Assembly (NCBI RefSeq): GCF_014268275.3 | Contig: NZ_CP077084.1 | Location: 248,001-312,000, forward strand | Origin: Pseudomonas tritici | GTDB taxonomy: Bacteria; Pseudomonadota; Gammaproteobacteria; Pseudomonadales; Pseudomonadaceae | Direction of reading: 5' to 3' | DNA length: 64,000 nt | In this document: in pieces, positions 1 to 12,356 of the stretch | Layout: each line of letters opens with the position of its first letter | Numbering within the stretch: position 1 is the stretch's first letter | Position numbers and translations under genes: made by a program | The notes under the pieces: generated by a model | The model's input: only the letters and a program-made list of their open reading frames with translations | Told to the model about the DNA's origin: nothing | The model's database searches: none

Positions 1-256
1 GCGCTGTCGGATAAGCTGTGTGTGGAATGGTCTGTTATCCACAGGCCAGTTACCCACAGACTTTCGCCCCCACTTGTACAACGACCTTAGGAGCGCTTAT
101 CCACAGAGCTTATGCACAGACCATTGGTCGACTTCTTTACCGTTAAGACGTTGATTTTGGCTGGCCTCTGATCAACCTACATGTGGATAAGTGGGCGGCT
201 CGCCGCTACAATGGCGGCTGTTTTTGCCTCACCGGCTTTCAACTTAGGGGATATCC
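1..256. other. oriC: oriC region with DnaA boxes
   Basis: This non-coding stretch lies directly upstream of dnaA. It holds exact DnaA boxes TTATCCACA at 35-43 and 97-105 on the plus strand and at 182-190 on the minus strand. Variant boxes are TTACCCACA at 50-58 and TTATGCACA at 110-118. A T-rich segment at about 131-160 could be the unwinding element. Pseudomonas origins are known to lie beside dnaA with this type of box cluster. Only the dnaA-proximal part of the origin may be inside the window, since the segment toward rpmH is cut off at position 1. Confidence 0.85.
182..212 (+). promoter_or_regulatory. putative dnaA promoter overlapping a DnaA box
   Basis: A TACAAT -10 hexamer lies at 207-212. 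Seventeen bases upstream, TGGATA at 184-189 is a 4/6 match to the -35 consensus. That -35 lies inside the reverse DnaA box at 182-190, so DnaA binding would block it. This is a simple arrangement for DnaA autorepression. The promoter is inferred from sequence only. Confidence 0.5.
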
Positions 257-1768
257 GTGTCAGTGGAACTTTGGCAGCAGTGCGTGGAGCTTTTGCGCGA
301 TGAGCTGCCTGCCCAGCAATTCAACACCTGGATCCGTCCGCTACAGGTCGAAGCCGAAGGCGACGAGTTGCGTGTCTACGCGCCCAATCGTTTTGTCCTC
401 GACTGGGTCAACGAGAAGTACCTGAGCCGCGTTCTCGAATTGCTCGACGAACATGGCAACGGCCTCGCGCCCGTGCTTTCCTTATTAATAGGCAGCAAAC
501 GCAGCTCCGCACCTCGTGCTGCGCCGAATGCGCCGTTGGCCGCTGCTGCGTCGCACGCTCAGGCCGCTGCTGCACCGGCCCCCAGTGCACCTGCGCCGAC
601 AGCCTCCAAGTCCTCTGCGCAAAAGAATGCATCACAGCATGAAGAGCCGTCCCGTGACAGTTTTGACCCGATGGCCGGGGCCGCCTCCCAGCAAGCACCG
701 GTTCGCGCTGAACAGCGCACCGTGCAGGTAGAAGGCGCGCTCAAGCACACGAGTTACCTGAACCGCACGTTTACCTTCGAGAACTTCGTTGAGGGTAAAT
801 CCAACCAGCTGGCTCGTGCAGCTGCTTGGCAGGTAGCCGATAACCCCAAGCACGGCTACAACCCACTCTTCCTTTATGGCGGCGTTGGCTTGGGTAAGAC
901 TCACTTGATGCACGCTGTGGGTAACCACCTATTAAAGAAGAACCCGAATGCCAAGGTCGTGTACCTGCACTCGGAGCGCTTCGTGGCTGACATGGTCAAG
1001 GCCTTGCAGCTCAATGCCATCAACGAATTCAAGCGGTTCTACCGGTCGGTTGACGCCTTGCTGATCGATGACATTCAGTTCTTCGCCCGCAAGGAACGTT
1101 CCCAGGAAGAGTTTTTCCACACCTTCAACGCCCTGCTCGAAGGCGGCCAACAGGTCATCTTGACCAGTGACCGTTATCCGAAAGAAATCGAAGGCCTGGA
1201 AGAACGTCTGAAATCGCGCTTTGGCTGGGGCTTGACCGTAGCTGTAGAGCCGCCGGAACTGGAAACCCGTGTCGCGATCCTGATGAAAAAGGCCGACCAG
1301 GCCAAGGTCGACTTGCCGCACGACGCGGCGTTCTTCATCGCCCAACGCATTCGTTCCAACGTTCGTGAGCTGGAAGGCGCGCTCAAGCGGGTTATCGCGC
1401 ACTCGCACTTCATGGGCCGCGACATCACCATCGAGCTGATTCGTGAATCCCTCAAAGACTTGTTGGCACTGCAGGACAAACTGGTGAGTGTGGATAACAT
1501 CCAGCGCACTGTGGCCGAGTACTACAAGATCAAGATTTCCGACCTGCTGTCCAAGCGCCGTTCGCGTTCGGTAGCACGTCCCCGTCAGGTGGCCATGGCG
1601 CTCTCCAAGGAGCTGACCAACCACAGCCTGCCGGAAATCGGTGATGTGTTTGGCGGGCGTGACCACACGACAGTCTTGCACGCATGCCGCAAGATCAATG
1701 AACTTAAGGAATCCGACGCGGATATTCGCGAGGACTACAAGAACCTGCTGCGTACACTGACAACTTGA
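257..1768 (+). CDS. dnaA: chromosomal replication initiator protein DnaA
   Basis: DnaA binds DnaA boxes at oriC, melts the origin and loads DnaB helicase. The protein has 503 residues and starts at GTG 257, preceded by AGGGG at 246-250. Domain I (helicase and DiaA contacts) spans about 1-80. An Ala/Pro-rich linker runs from about 82 to 160. The AAA+ domain carries Walker [10 protein letters not shown] at 208-216 and Walker B LLIDD ending at 272. The C-terminal DNA-binding domain contains the [12 protein letters not shown] signature near residue 475. It is the first gene of dnaA-dnaN-recF-gyrB, and an overlapping DnaA box suggests autoregulation. Confidence 0.98.
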   Translation: MSVELWQQCVELLRDELPAQQFNTWIRPLQVEAEGDELRVYAPNRFVLDWVNEKYLSRVLELLDEHGNGLAPVLSLLIGSKRSSAPRAAPNAPLAAAASHAQAAAAPAPSAPAPTASKSSAQKNASQHEEPSRDSFDPMAGAASQQAPVRAEQRTVQVEGALKHTSYLNRTFTFENFVEGKSNQLARAAAWQVADNPKHGYNPLFLYGGVGLGKTHLMHAVGNHLLKKNPNAKVVYLHSERFVADMVKALQLNAINEFKRFYRSVDALLIDDIQFFARKERSQEEFFHTFNALLEGGQQVILTSDRYPKEIEGLEERLKSRFGWGLTVAVEPPELETRVAILMKKADQAKVDLPHDAAFFIAQRIRSNVRELEGALKRVIAHSHFMGRDITIELIRESLKDLLALQDKLVSVDNIQRTVAEYYKIKISDLLSKRRSRSVARPRQVAMALSKELTNHSLPEIGDVFGGRDHTTVLHACRKINELKESDADIREDYKNLLRTLTT

Positions 1769-1806
1769 TGACACCAGCGCAGCTTATTAAGGCAAGGGAC
1801 TAGACC

Positions 1807-2910
1807 ATGCATTTCACCATTCAACGCGAAGCCCTGTTGAAACCCCTGCAACTGGTCGCAGGCGTCGTCGAGCGCCGACAGACCTTGCCGGTGCTTTCCA
1901 ACGTATTGTTGGTCGTCGAAGGCCAGCAGTTGTCCCTGACCGGTACCGATCTGGAAGTGGAGCTGGTCGGTCGTGTGCAGCTGGAAGAGCCTGCCGAACC
2001 TGGCGAGATCACTGTGCCTGCGCGCAAGCTGATGGATATCTGCAAAAGCCTGCCAAATGACGCGTTGATCGACATCAAGGTTGATGAAGCCAAGTTGGTG
2101 GTCAAGGCGGGTCGCAGCCGTTTTACCCTGTCCACTTTGCCAGCCAATGATTTCCCAACGGTTGAAGAAGGCCCAGGTTCGCTGACCTGCAGCCTGGAGC
2201 AGAGCAAACTGCGTCGCTTGATCGAGCGCACCAGTTTCGCCATGGCGCAGCAGGACGTGCGTTACTACCTCAACGGCATGCTGCTGGAAGTGTCGGAAGG
2301 CATCATCCGTGCCGTGGCTACCGACGGTCACCGCCTGGCGATGTGCTCGATGCGCGCCGATATCGGTCAGCCAGACCGTCACCAGGTGATCGTGCCGCGT
2401 AAAGGTATTCTCGAGCTGGCGCGCCTGCTCACCGAGCCGGAAGGTAATGTCAGCATTGTGCTGGGCCAGCACCATATTCGCGCCACCACCGGCGAGTTCA
2501 CCTTCACTTCCAAACTGGTCGATGGCAAATTCCCGGATTACGAGCGCGTGCTGCCTAAAGGTGGCGACAAGCTGGTGATCGGTGACCGTCAGGCCCTGCG
2601 TGAAGCTTTCAGCCGCACCGCGATTCTTTCCAACGAAAAGTACCGTGGTATTCGTCTGCAGTTGGCCAACGGTCAGCTGAAAATCCAGGCCAACAACCCT
2701 GAGCAGGAAGAAGCGGAAGAAGAAGTGGGCGTCGACTACAACGGCGGTTCGCTGGAAATCGGCTTTAACGTGAGTTACCTGCTGGACGTGCTGGGTGTGA
2801 TGACCACTGAACAGGTTCGCCTGATCTTGTCGGACTCTAACAGCAGCGCTCTGGTGCAGGAATCCGATAACGACGACTCGGCTTATGTTGTCATGCCGAT
2901 GCGCCTGTAA
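1807..2910 (+). CDS. dnaN: DNA polymerase III beta sliding clamp
   Basis: The beta clamp forms a dimeric ring on DNA that tethers Pol III and other polymerases. The 367-residue length is exactly that of the family, with three repeated clamp folds. It starts with the typical MHFTIQREALLKPLQLV and ends in VMPMRL, the C-terminal segment beside the clamp's partner-binding pocket. It lies 38 bp after dnaA and 20 bp before recF on the same strand, so co-transcription with both is expected. Nothing unusual is seen. Confidence 0.98.
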   Translation: MHFTIQREALLKPLQLVAGVVERRQTLPVLSNVLLVVEGQQLSLTGTDLEVELVGRVQLEEPAEPGEITVPARKLMDICKSLPNDALIDIKVDEAKLVVKAGRSRFTLSTLPANDFPTVEEGPGSLTCSLEQSKLRRLIERTSFAMAQQDVRYYLNGMLLEVSEGIIRAVATDGHRLAMCSMRADIGQPDRHQVIVPRKGILELARLLTEPEGNVSIVLGQHHIRATTGEFTFTSKLVDGKFPDYERVLPKGGDKLVIGDRQALREAFSRTAILSNEKYRGIRLQLANGQLKIQANNPEQEEAEEEVGVDYNGGSLEIGFNVSYLLDVLGVMTTEQVRLILSDSNSSALVQESDNDDSAYVVMPMRL

Positions 2911-2930
2911 TCATGCTCAGCAGAAGCTAG

Positions 2931-6456
<3,526 letters not shown>

Positions 6457-6475
6457 TCCAGATAATCGCAAACAC

Positions 6476-6508
6476 AAAAAGGCCAACGCTTAGCGTTGGC
6501 CTTTTTTA
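6476..6508 (+). terminator. rho-independent terminator after gyrB
   Basis: A GC-rich hairpin has arms GGCCAACGCT and AGCGTTGGCC around a two-base gap. It is flanked by A-run and T-run tails, so it may act in both directions. It lies 20 bp after the gyrB stop and ends the dnaA-dnaN-recF-gyrB transcription unit. On the other side it also lies beyond the 3' end of the converging response-regulator gene. Confidence 0.9.
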
Positions 6509-6560
6509 TTGAGTGCAGATGGGTGACTTTCCAAATGCTCCACGTGGAACATCATCATTT

Positions 6561-7283
6561 TCAGTCTTGAGATGCCGCTGCCACACTCTCCAACCGATAC
6601 CCGTACCCGTAGATCGTCAGCAACTGCCAACCGCGGTCTGCGGTCAACCCCAGCTTGTTGCGCAGCCGATAGATATGCGTATCGAGCGGCCGCGACGAGA
6701 CCATTTCTTCATGGGTCCAGAACCGCTCGTAGAGATACTCTCGGGACAGTGGCCGCGCCAGGTTGGCAAACAAGCAGCTAGCCAGACGATACTCACGTTC
6801 GGTGAGGTTGATCGGTTTACCTGCGCGCGTCACTGTCAGTTCAGCATCGTCAAAGGTCAGGTCATTAAAACTCTGTACTTCGTGAGTTGCTGACTTCTGC
6901 AGGCCGTGGCGACGTAGAACCGCGGTGACTCGTGCTTTCAACTCATTAGGACGAAAGGGTTTGCTGACGTAATCATCGGCGCCGCTGTTCAGCGCAGCGA
7001 CGATATCGCTCTCGGCATCACGGCTGGTGAGCATGATTACCGCGGGTGGCGACTCCATGTGTTCACGGGTCCAGCGCAGCAGCGCGATACCGGTGATGTC
7101 CGGCAGTTGCCAGTCGAGTATCAACAGGTCGAAGGTTTCGCGACGCAGTTGGCGTAGCAGGTCTTCACCGCGTTCGAAGCAATGCAGGGTCCAGGGCTGT
7201 TCGGCGGTGCTGGGGATTTGTCGCAGTGTCTGTTCCACCCGTCGCAATTCCGCGGGCTCGTCATCCAGTATTGCGACACGCAT
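6561..7283 (-). CDS. OmpR/PhoB-type response regulator
   Basis: This 240-residue two-component regulator has an N-terminal receiver with acidic pocket D8-D9, probable phospho-acceptor D57 in LLILDWQLPD, the conserved Thr in IMLTSRD and the Lys in VSKPF. The C-terminal winged-helix DNA-binding domain (about 130-235) contains LTEREYRLASCLF and SRPLDTHIYRLRNKLGL. It is transcribed away from the FecR/CHASE2 kinase pair that begins 285 bp away. The kinase at 8504-10783 is its most likely partner, though that pairing is inferred from position. An 8-bp inverted repeat in the shared upstream region could be its binding site. The target genes are unknown. Confidence 0.9.
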   Translation of the reverse strand: MRVAILDDEPAELRRVEQTLRQIPSTAEQPWTLHCFERGEDLLRQLRRETFDLLILDWQLPDITGIALLRWTREHMESPPAVIMLTSRDAESDIVAALNSGADDYVSKPFRPNELKARVTAVLRRHGLQKSATHEVQSFNDLTFDDAELTVTRAGKPINLTEREYRLASCLFANLARPLSREYLYERFWTHEEMVSSRPLDTHIYRLRNKLGLTADRGWQLLTIYGYGYRLESVAAASQD

Positions 7284-7568
7284 GAGTGGGTCCTTTCTTG
7301 AAGAGTACAGCAGCCGTCGGCCGGTTTATTTACAGGCACATACAGCGCAGATGCCGGTCTTTGAATCTGAATAATTGTGCTCAGATTCGTCGACCCCTTG
7401 GATCTCTCTATACGATGACATCAATGAGCTATTAACCCATTGAAAGTCTTCGATACCGATGGGGGAAAGATACCGGCTCCCGACCGTAAGGAAAAGGATC
7501 AGCCGACGCATGCGCTGTCGTAAACTCGTGTGTGCTGATGTCAGATGCCCTCTGGAATCCCAACCGTG
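7284..7568. promoter_or_regulatory. divergent intergenic region between regulator and FecR/kinase pair
   Basis: This 285-bp stretch has no convincing gene. It must hold the promoters for the leftward response regulator and the rightward FecR-domain gene. The clearest structure is a perfect inverted repeat: GAATCTGA at 7363-7370 and TCAGATTC at 7381-7388, with a 10-bp spacer. A -10-like CTATAC occurs near 7406. No firm -35 could be assigned. Confidence 0.5.
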
Positions 7569-8507
7569 ATGAGCACCATGATCCTTTCCCCCAACTGCTT
7601 GCGCCTTGCCCTCCCCTCATTGTTGATCATGGTGTTCGGTTCTGTGGATGCTGCCGCCAAGATTCGCTCGCCTTACATTGATGACAACCAGCTGTGTCGC
7701 GCCCAGCCTTTGCCGGCAGTAGTCCTGCACCTCACGGGGGACGCCTGGAAGCTCGATCCCAAGGGCAAGGCGAGCCCTTTGCTTGAAGGCATGACCATTG
7801 ATGAACAGGAAGGCGTGAAGACCTCGTCGACCGCGTTTGTCAGCCTGTTGCTCGGCGATGGTTCCCGGGTGGTGTTGCCCGCCAGCTCCCAAGTGCGATT
7901 GCACCTGGAGAAAAAGCTTTCGATTCCCCAGGTCGTGCTCGAACAGGGCCAGGCCGAGGCCTATGTGATCAAGCGCGCCAGTGACCACGACCGCTTTCAG
8001 ATCGTGACGCCGGTGGGTGTACTGGGCGTGCGAGGTACGCACTTTCGGGTGCGCAATGATGCGGAGCAATCGGTGCTTGAGGTGTTGGAAGGCCAGGTAG
8101 CGGTCAAACGCGACATGAAAACCAAGCCAGTGGAAAACGAAGTAAAAGTGGGTGCGCGGCAAGGTCTGCTTTTCAAGACACAGGGTGAACTGAAACCCGT
8201 GGAACTGCTCGCCGCACCGAAGCTTGTTGGGCAGGACGGTCAGAAAGGCGACGCTCCCGTCTGGAGTTTGTACCTTCGGCCTTTGCCCGGTGCCCAGCGA
8301 TACCGTGCCCAGGTCGCCACTGATAAAGCCTTTATGAACATCAAGCAGGAAAATTTTTCCAGCGTGCCGAAAATGAGCTTCACTGGGCTCAAAGCCTCGT
8401 TTTATCACGTGCGGCTGTCGGCATACGATGAAAACGGACTGGAGGGAGAAACCGGCGTCTATGACATCTTTTACTACCCGCCCACCACTCAGGCACATGA
8501 CCAATGA
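7569..8507 (+). CDS. periplasmic FecR-domain protein
   Basis: The protein has about 312 residues if translation starts at ATG 7569; an in-frame ATG at 7545 would add eight residues ahead of the signal peptide. The N-terminus (LRLALPSLLIMVFGSVDAAA) looks like a signal peptide. The middle (about residues 55-190) is a FecR-type domain with GDGSRVVLPASSQVRL and the characteristic VLGVRGTHFRVRN. The C-terminal third resembles a fibronectin-III-like fold (GAQRYRAQVATDKAF, GLKASFYHVRLSAYDENG). FecR domains normally pass periplasmic signals, but no sigma factor or TonB receptor is nearby. It overlaps the CHASE2 kinase by 4 bp, so the two are translationally coupled and probably work together. Confidence 0.85.
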   Translation: MSTMILSPNCLRLALPSLLIMVFGSVDAAAKIRSPYIDDNQLCRAQPLPAVVLHLTGDAWKLDPKGKASPLLEGMTIDEQEGVKTSSTAFVSLLLGDGSRVVLPASSQVRLHLEKKLSIPQVVLEQGQAEAYVIKRASDHDRFQIVTPVGVLGVRGTHFRVRNDAEQSVLEVLEGQVAVKRDMKTKPVENEVKVGARQGLLFKTQGELKPVELLAAPKLVGQDGQKGDAPVWSLYLRPLPGAQRYRAQVATDKAFMNIKQENFSSVPKMSFTGLKASFYHVRLSAYDENGLEGETGVYDIFYYPPTTQAHDQ

Positions 8508-10783
8508 TGCTCTGGCGCAAGACCGAGAAACGTCAACCTACCCATGCTCAGCGCCTGTTCCATGGCTTGGTGCGTGAGTGGTTATGGATTGGTTTGCTGC
8601 TGCTGCCCTTCACCGCTTATCTGTCATTGAGCCCAGGCCTGGCTCTGAATAACCCGTTGTACGACAGCCTGCGCCGTCTCACGCCCCTGCCGGTCGACCC
8701 GCGTATCCTGCTGGTGACCATCGATGATCCCAGCCTGAAAAAACTCGGCCAATGGCCCTGGCCGCGAAGCCTGCACGCGGATCTGATCGACCGCCTGAGT
8801 GCCGCCCAGCCCGCGGGTATTCTGTTCGATGTGATCTTCAGTGAACCCGGCGATCCTGCACAGGATAAGCGCCTGGCCGAGTCCGTCTGCAACGCCGGCA
8901 ATGTCTTGTTGCCGCTGGTGCGCGAAGGTACGGCGAGCTACAGCCAACCCGGCGCGCAGATGCTGCCGTTGCTCAAATGTGCCAAGGGCGTGGGCCACAT
9001 CAATGTGGAGGCGGACAGTGATGGCATAGTCCGTAGCCTGTATATGCGTGAAGGCCCACCCGATGCTACGGCGCCGCAACTGGCCTGGCTGGCCTACGAG
9101 ATGAGTGGTGAGTTATCAGAGATGCCGGGTGAACCTCAGCGGTCGATCACCCAGCACTGGCATCGTGAACATGCAATCCGTATCCCGTTTATCGCGCCAC
9201 ATGCGCGTTTTCCCAGTGTGTCCTATGTCAGTGTCCTGCGCGGTGAGGTACCTCCCGAGCAGCTGCGCAATCGACTGATCCTAGTCGGGTCGACGGCTTC
9301 CGGGATGGGCGATCGGTTCGTTACACCACTCTCCTCCACGGTCGGCAACACGGCGGGCGTGGAGATCCAGGCCAACGTGCTGAATGGCTTGCTGCAAGGC
9401 CGCAGCATCGTTGATCTGCCGGGCTGGCTCGCGGCGCTGATGGCGACCTCCCTGGTGGCGTTGCTGCTGGGCCTGCTGCTCTACCGACCGCGCTATGCGC
9501 TCTGGATGACCCTGGGCTGCATGGCCATCTCTCTGCTGGGTGCCTGGGCGTTGCTGCGCCTCGGCCATTGGTGGTCGCCCGCGGCCTGTTTGATCGGCTT
9601 GTTGCTCAGCTACCTGATCTGGAACTGGCGTCGTCTCAGCGTGATCATCGCCTACTTCGGTTGGGAACTGACCCGCCTTGATAACGAGCCCAAAGTACTG
9701 CCCGAACGCCGCCGTGCGCCCGCCAGCAAAGGCGATGTGCTACAGGCGCGTATCTTTGCCCTGGAACAAGCCGTAAGCCGCACGCGCGACACACGACGCT
9801 TCATGTCCGATGGTCTGGAGTGCTTGCCGGTAGCGACGCTGATTACCGATCCCAAGGGCAATATCCTGCTGGCCAACCGCATCGCCCGCGAAGTGTTCGG
9901 TAATGTCCTGGTCAATGAAAACCTGTTGGAGCAACTGGCAGATCTCGGCTACCCGCCGCTGCACAATGGCGTCCGCCCTGCCCTCTCAGCGCTGGAGCTC
10001 GTCGAGTTCCGGGATATCCACCAGCGCAGCCTGCGCATGGAGCTTGCACCGTTGCTACCGGCCGAGGGCGATGTTGCACTTGGATGGCTGCTAAGCCTGA
10101 CGGACTTGAGTAAGGAACGCGAAGCCCAGCAACACCGCGAGACCATGTTGCGGTTCCTCTCCCACGACCTGCGCGCACCGCATTCGGCGATCCTCGCGCT
10201 GCTGGATGTGCATAACGGCGAGTCACCGGTTTTCGCTCAGATCGAACAACAAGTGCGTCGCGCCTTGAGCCTCACCGAATCCTTCGTGCAACTGGCGAAA
10301 GCCGAAGCTGACGGTTACCAGTTCCAGCCAACGTTGTTCGCCATGTTGGTAATGGATGCCTTTGATCAAGTGGCAGTGATCGCCCAACTGAAGGGGATCC
10401 ATCTGGTTCACGACCTGAATGAAGCCGATGAGGGTATGGTCTCGGCTGACCAGTCACTGCTTACGCGTGCGTTGTTCAACGTGCTTGAGAACGCCATCAA
10501 GTATTCGTCCTCCGGTACGACCGTGAGGTTGAGGAAAAGCAGCGCGCAAGGCTGGTTGGAATGTCGCATCAGTGACCAAGGCCCAGGGATTGCCGAAGAG
10601 GACTTGCCGGAACTGTTCAGCCAATACCGTCGCTTCGATTCAGCTCAGGGCAGCGAGGGATTAGGATTGGGACTGACCATGGTCAAAGCCGTGGTGGAGC
10701 GTCATGGTGGGCGCATCAGTTGCGAAAGCGTGGTGGGCAAAGGCAGCACTTTCAGCCTGCAACTGCCGCTGCTGGAAGACTGA
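8504..10783 (+). CDS. CHASE2-PAS sensor histidine kinase
   Basis: This 759-residue inner-membrane kinase has an N-terminal membrane segment (about 27-45), a large periplasmic CHASE2 domain (about 46-305) and three closely spaced membrane helices (about 308-373). A cytoplasmic PAS-like domain follows (about 432-540). The HisKA motif FLSHDLRAPHSAI carries phospho-acceptor H554. The ATPase domain has N-box N663, DQGPGI at 691-696 and GLGLGL at 719-724. It overlaps the upstream FecR gene (ATGA) and probably phosphorylates the divergent regulator at 6561-7283. CHASE2 ligands are largely unknown; coupling to a FecR-domain partner suggests protein-mediated sensing in the periplasm. A terminator follows. 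Confidence 0.9.
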   Translation: MMLWRKTEKRQPTHAQRLFHGLVREWLWIGLLLLPFTAYLSLSPGLALNNPLYDSLRRLTPLPVDPRILLVTIDDPSLKKLGQWPWPRSLHADLIDRLSAAQPAGILFDVIFSEPGDPAQDKRLAESVCNAGNVLLPLVREGTASYSQPGAQMLPLLKCAKGVGHINVEADSDGIVRSLYMREGPPDATAPQLAWLAYEMSGELSEMPGEPQRSITQHWHREHAIRIPFIAPHARFPSVSYVSVLRGEVPPEQLRNRLILVGSTASGMGDRFVTPLSSTVGNTAGVEIQANVLNGLLQGRSIVDLPGWLAALMATSLVALLLGLLLYRPRYALWMTLGCMAISLLGAWALLRLGHWWSPAACLIGLLLSYLIWNWRRLSVIIAYFGWELTRLDNEPKVLPERRRAPASKGDVLQARIFALEQAVSRTRDTRRFMSDGLECLPVATLITDPKGNILLANRIAREVFGNVLVNENLLEQLADLGYPPLHNGVRPALSALELVEFRDIHQRSLRMELAPLLPAEGDVALGWLLSLTDLSKEREAQQHRETMLRFLSHDLRAPHSAILALLDVHNGESPVFAQIEQQVRRALSLTESFVQLAKAEADGYQFQPTLFAMLVMDAFDQVAVIAQLKGIHLVHDLNEADEGMVSADQSLLTRALFNVLENAIKYSSSGTTVRLRKSSAQGWLECRISDQGPGIAEEDLPELFSQYRRFDSAQGSEGLGLGLTMVKAVVERHGGRISCESVVGKGSTFSLQLPLLED

Positions 10784-10808
10784 AAAAATCGACTTTAGCG
10801 CTGTGCAT

Positions 10809-10838
10809 AAAAAACCGGTCACAAGGACCGGTTTTTTT
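10809..10838 (+). terminator. terminator after the CHASE2 kinase
   Basis: The hairpin has arms AACCGGTC and GACCGGTT with a short ACAAG loop, followed by seven T residues and preceded by an A-run. It lies 25 bp after the kinase stop codon and closes the FecR-kinase operon. It may also serve the converging plsC gene. Confidence 0.9.
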
Positions 10839-10851
10839 ATGCTGAAAAAAC

Positions 10852-10960
10852 TTATGCACGTTTTTCGTGATTTTATGAGCTTTTGAAATATCTAACAAAA
10901 TCAAATTCTTATAAGACAAAAAGGGCAATTCGCCAACAATCCGTGCACAGCTTATCCACA
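10852..10960. other. AT-rich spacer with DnaA-box sequences
   Basis: This gene-free, strikingly AT-rich stretch separates convergent genes. It holds an exact DnaA box TTATCCACA at 10952-10960 and a near box TTATGCACG at 10852-10860, flanking about 90 bp of A/T-rich DNA. The surroundings of the exact box (CAGCTTATCCACAGA) resemble those in oriC. A role in titrating DnaA is possible but unproven. Confidence 0.45.
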
Positions 10961-10965
10961 GATAC

Positions 10966-11736
10966 TCAGATCACGGGTGTGTCGACCACAATCGGCTCCG
11001 GCGGCAGCGAACCCATCGCCCGTTGCTGCGCTTGATTCCATGCCTGGGCACGGTCATTCAACGCGGCAATTGCCCGTGGACCTTCACCTTCGGCGTACAT
11101 CGGTTCGCCAATGACCACCGTGATAGTCCCCGCGCGTTTGGCCCAGCCAGTCTTAGGCCAAAATTTGCCGGCATTATGCGCAATCGGCAGCACTGGCAGG
11201 TTGGCGTTGACCGCCAAAGCCGTACCTCCGCGCGAGAACTTGCCTACGGTGCCGAAGGGCACACGTGTACCTTCGGGGAAGATCAGTACCCAAACGCCAT
11301 CCTTGAGCAGCTCGTCGCCCTTCTTGGCCACATGCTTGAGCGCTGCCTTGGGGTTGTCACGGTCAATAGCGATCGGACGCAACATGGCCATGGCCCAGCC
11401 GAAGAACGGCACGTACAGCAGCTCACGCTTGAGCACCTGGCTCAACGGCGAGAAGTACGCCGAAAGAAAGAACGTCTCCCAGGTGCTCTGGTGGTTCGAC
11501 AGAATCACGCAGGGCTGGTCCGGGACATTTTCCGCGCCTTTGATCTCGAAGCGAATGCCCAGGAACACCTTGGTCAACCACAACGCGCAACGGCACCAAT
11601 AGACATTGATAAAGCGATAACGCGCTTTGAATGGCAGGAACGGTGCAATAAAAAAGCTCAGGGTGCACCAGAGAAACGAACTGGTGCCCAGCAGCAGGTA
11701 AAAGAAAAAGGTTCTGATGGCCTGCAAAATCGACAT
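10966..11736 (-). CDS. plsC: 1-acyl-sn-glycerol-3-phosphate acyltransferase
   Basis: This membrane-bound acyltransferase converts lysophosphatidic acid to phosphatidic acid in phospholipid synthesis. The chosen start (MSILQAIRTFFFYLL) gives 256 residues, with a hydrophobic N-terminal anchor. The HX4D-type catalytic block appears as SNHQSTWETF, with Glu in place of Asp. The glycerol-phosphate-binding motif is present as IFPEGTRVP. An ATG 57 bp further upstream is in frame but would precede the natural membrane anchor. It is followed, in transcription order, by no close gene; gmhB lies 81 bp upstream on the same strand. Pseudomonas has several PlsC paralogues, so the exact role may be shared. 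Confidence 0.9.
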   Translation of the reverse strand: MSILQAIRTFFFYLLLGTSSFLWCTLSFFIAPFLPFKARYRFINVYWCRCALWLTKVFLGIRFEIKGAENVPDQPCVILSNHQSTWETFFLSAYFSPLSQVLKRELLYVPFFGWAMAMLRPIAIDRDNPKAALKHVAKKGDELLKDGVWVLIFPEGTRVPFGTVGKFSRGGTALAVNANLPVLPIAHNAGKFWPKTGWAKRAGTITVVIGEPMYAEGEGPRAIAALNDRAQAWNQAQQRAMGSLPPEPIVVDTPVI

Positions 11737-11817
11737 GGCGGCATTTACCGTTGCGGGACAACGCCCGCCTGTTAAAAGCGCTCTCCCGAACATCCTTGGT
11801 CAGGAAGTCGAGGGCAG

Positions 11818-12354
11818 CTAGTTGTTGATAAGTTCTGCGGCCACGGCCGCCAGATCGTCAAAAATCAAAGTGCCTACCGGCAGGTTTTTCGCCTGGGTCT
11901 TTTCGCCTTTTCCGGTCTTAACCAAAACTGGCTGAGAGTCGACGGCTTTGGCCGCCTCCAGGTCACCGAGGCTGTCCCCGACGAACCATATCCCAGCCAA
12001 GGGCACCTTGTAATGTTCTGCAATGGTTTTCAACATGCCGGGTTTGGGTTTGCGGCAATCGCAGCCCTCATCCGGCCCGTGGGGGCAATACACCACCAAC
12101 CCTACCTCGCCACCCTGCTCGGCCACCAAGGTGCGCAGGCGCGTGTGCATGGCGTCCAGGGTTGCGATGTCGTAGTAGCCACGGGCGATGCCGGACTGGT
12201 TGGTGGCGATGGCCACCGTCCAGCCGGCTTTGCTCAACTGCGCGATGGCCTCGATCGAGCCGGGCAGTGGAACCCATTCCGCCACCGACTTGATGTAAGC
12301 GTCGGAGTCGTAATTGATCACCCCGTCCCGATCGAGAATCAGCAGTTTCACCAT
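11818..12354 (-). CDS. gmhB: D-glycero-beta-D-manno-heptose-1,7-bisphosphate 7-phosphatase
   Basis: GmhB removes the 7-phosphate from heptose bisphosphate during ADP-heptose synthesis for the LPS inner core. The 178-residue HAD-family protein has the nucleophile motif LILDRDGVIN near the N-terminus and the phosphate-binding Thr in AIATNQSGIARGYY. The family's zinc loop is present as CPHGPDEGCDC. The conserved WFVGDSLGDLEAA provides magnesium ligands. It sits 2 bp after glyS and upstream of plsC on the minus strand, the usual Pseudomonas arrangement. Confidence 0.95.
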   Translation of the reverse strand: MVKLLILDRDGVINYDSDAYIKSVAEWVPLPGSIEAIAQLSKAGWTVAIATNQSGIARGYYDIATLDAMHTRLRTLVAEQGGEVGLVVYCPHGPDEGCDCRKPKPGMLKTIAEHYKVPLAGIWFVGDSLGDLEAAKAVDSQPVLVKTGKGEKTQAKNLPVGTLIFDDLAAVAAELINN

Positions 12355-12356
12355 GG

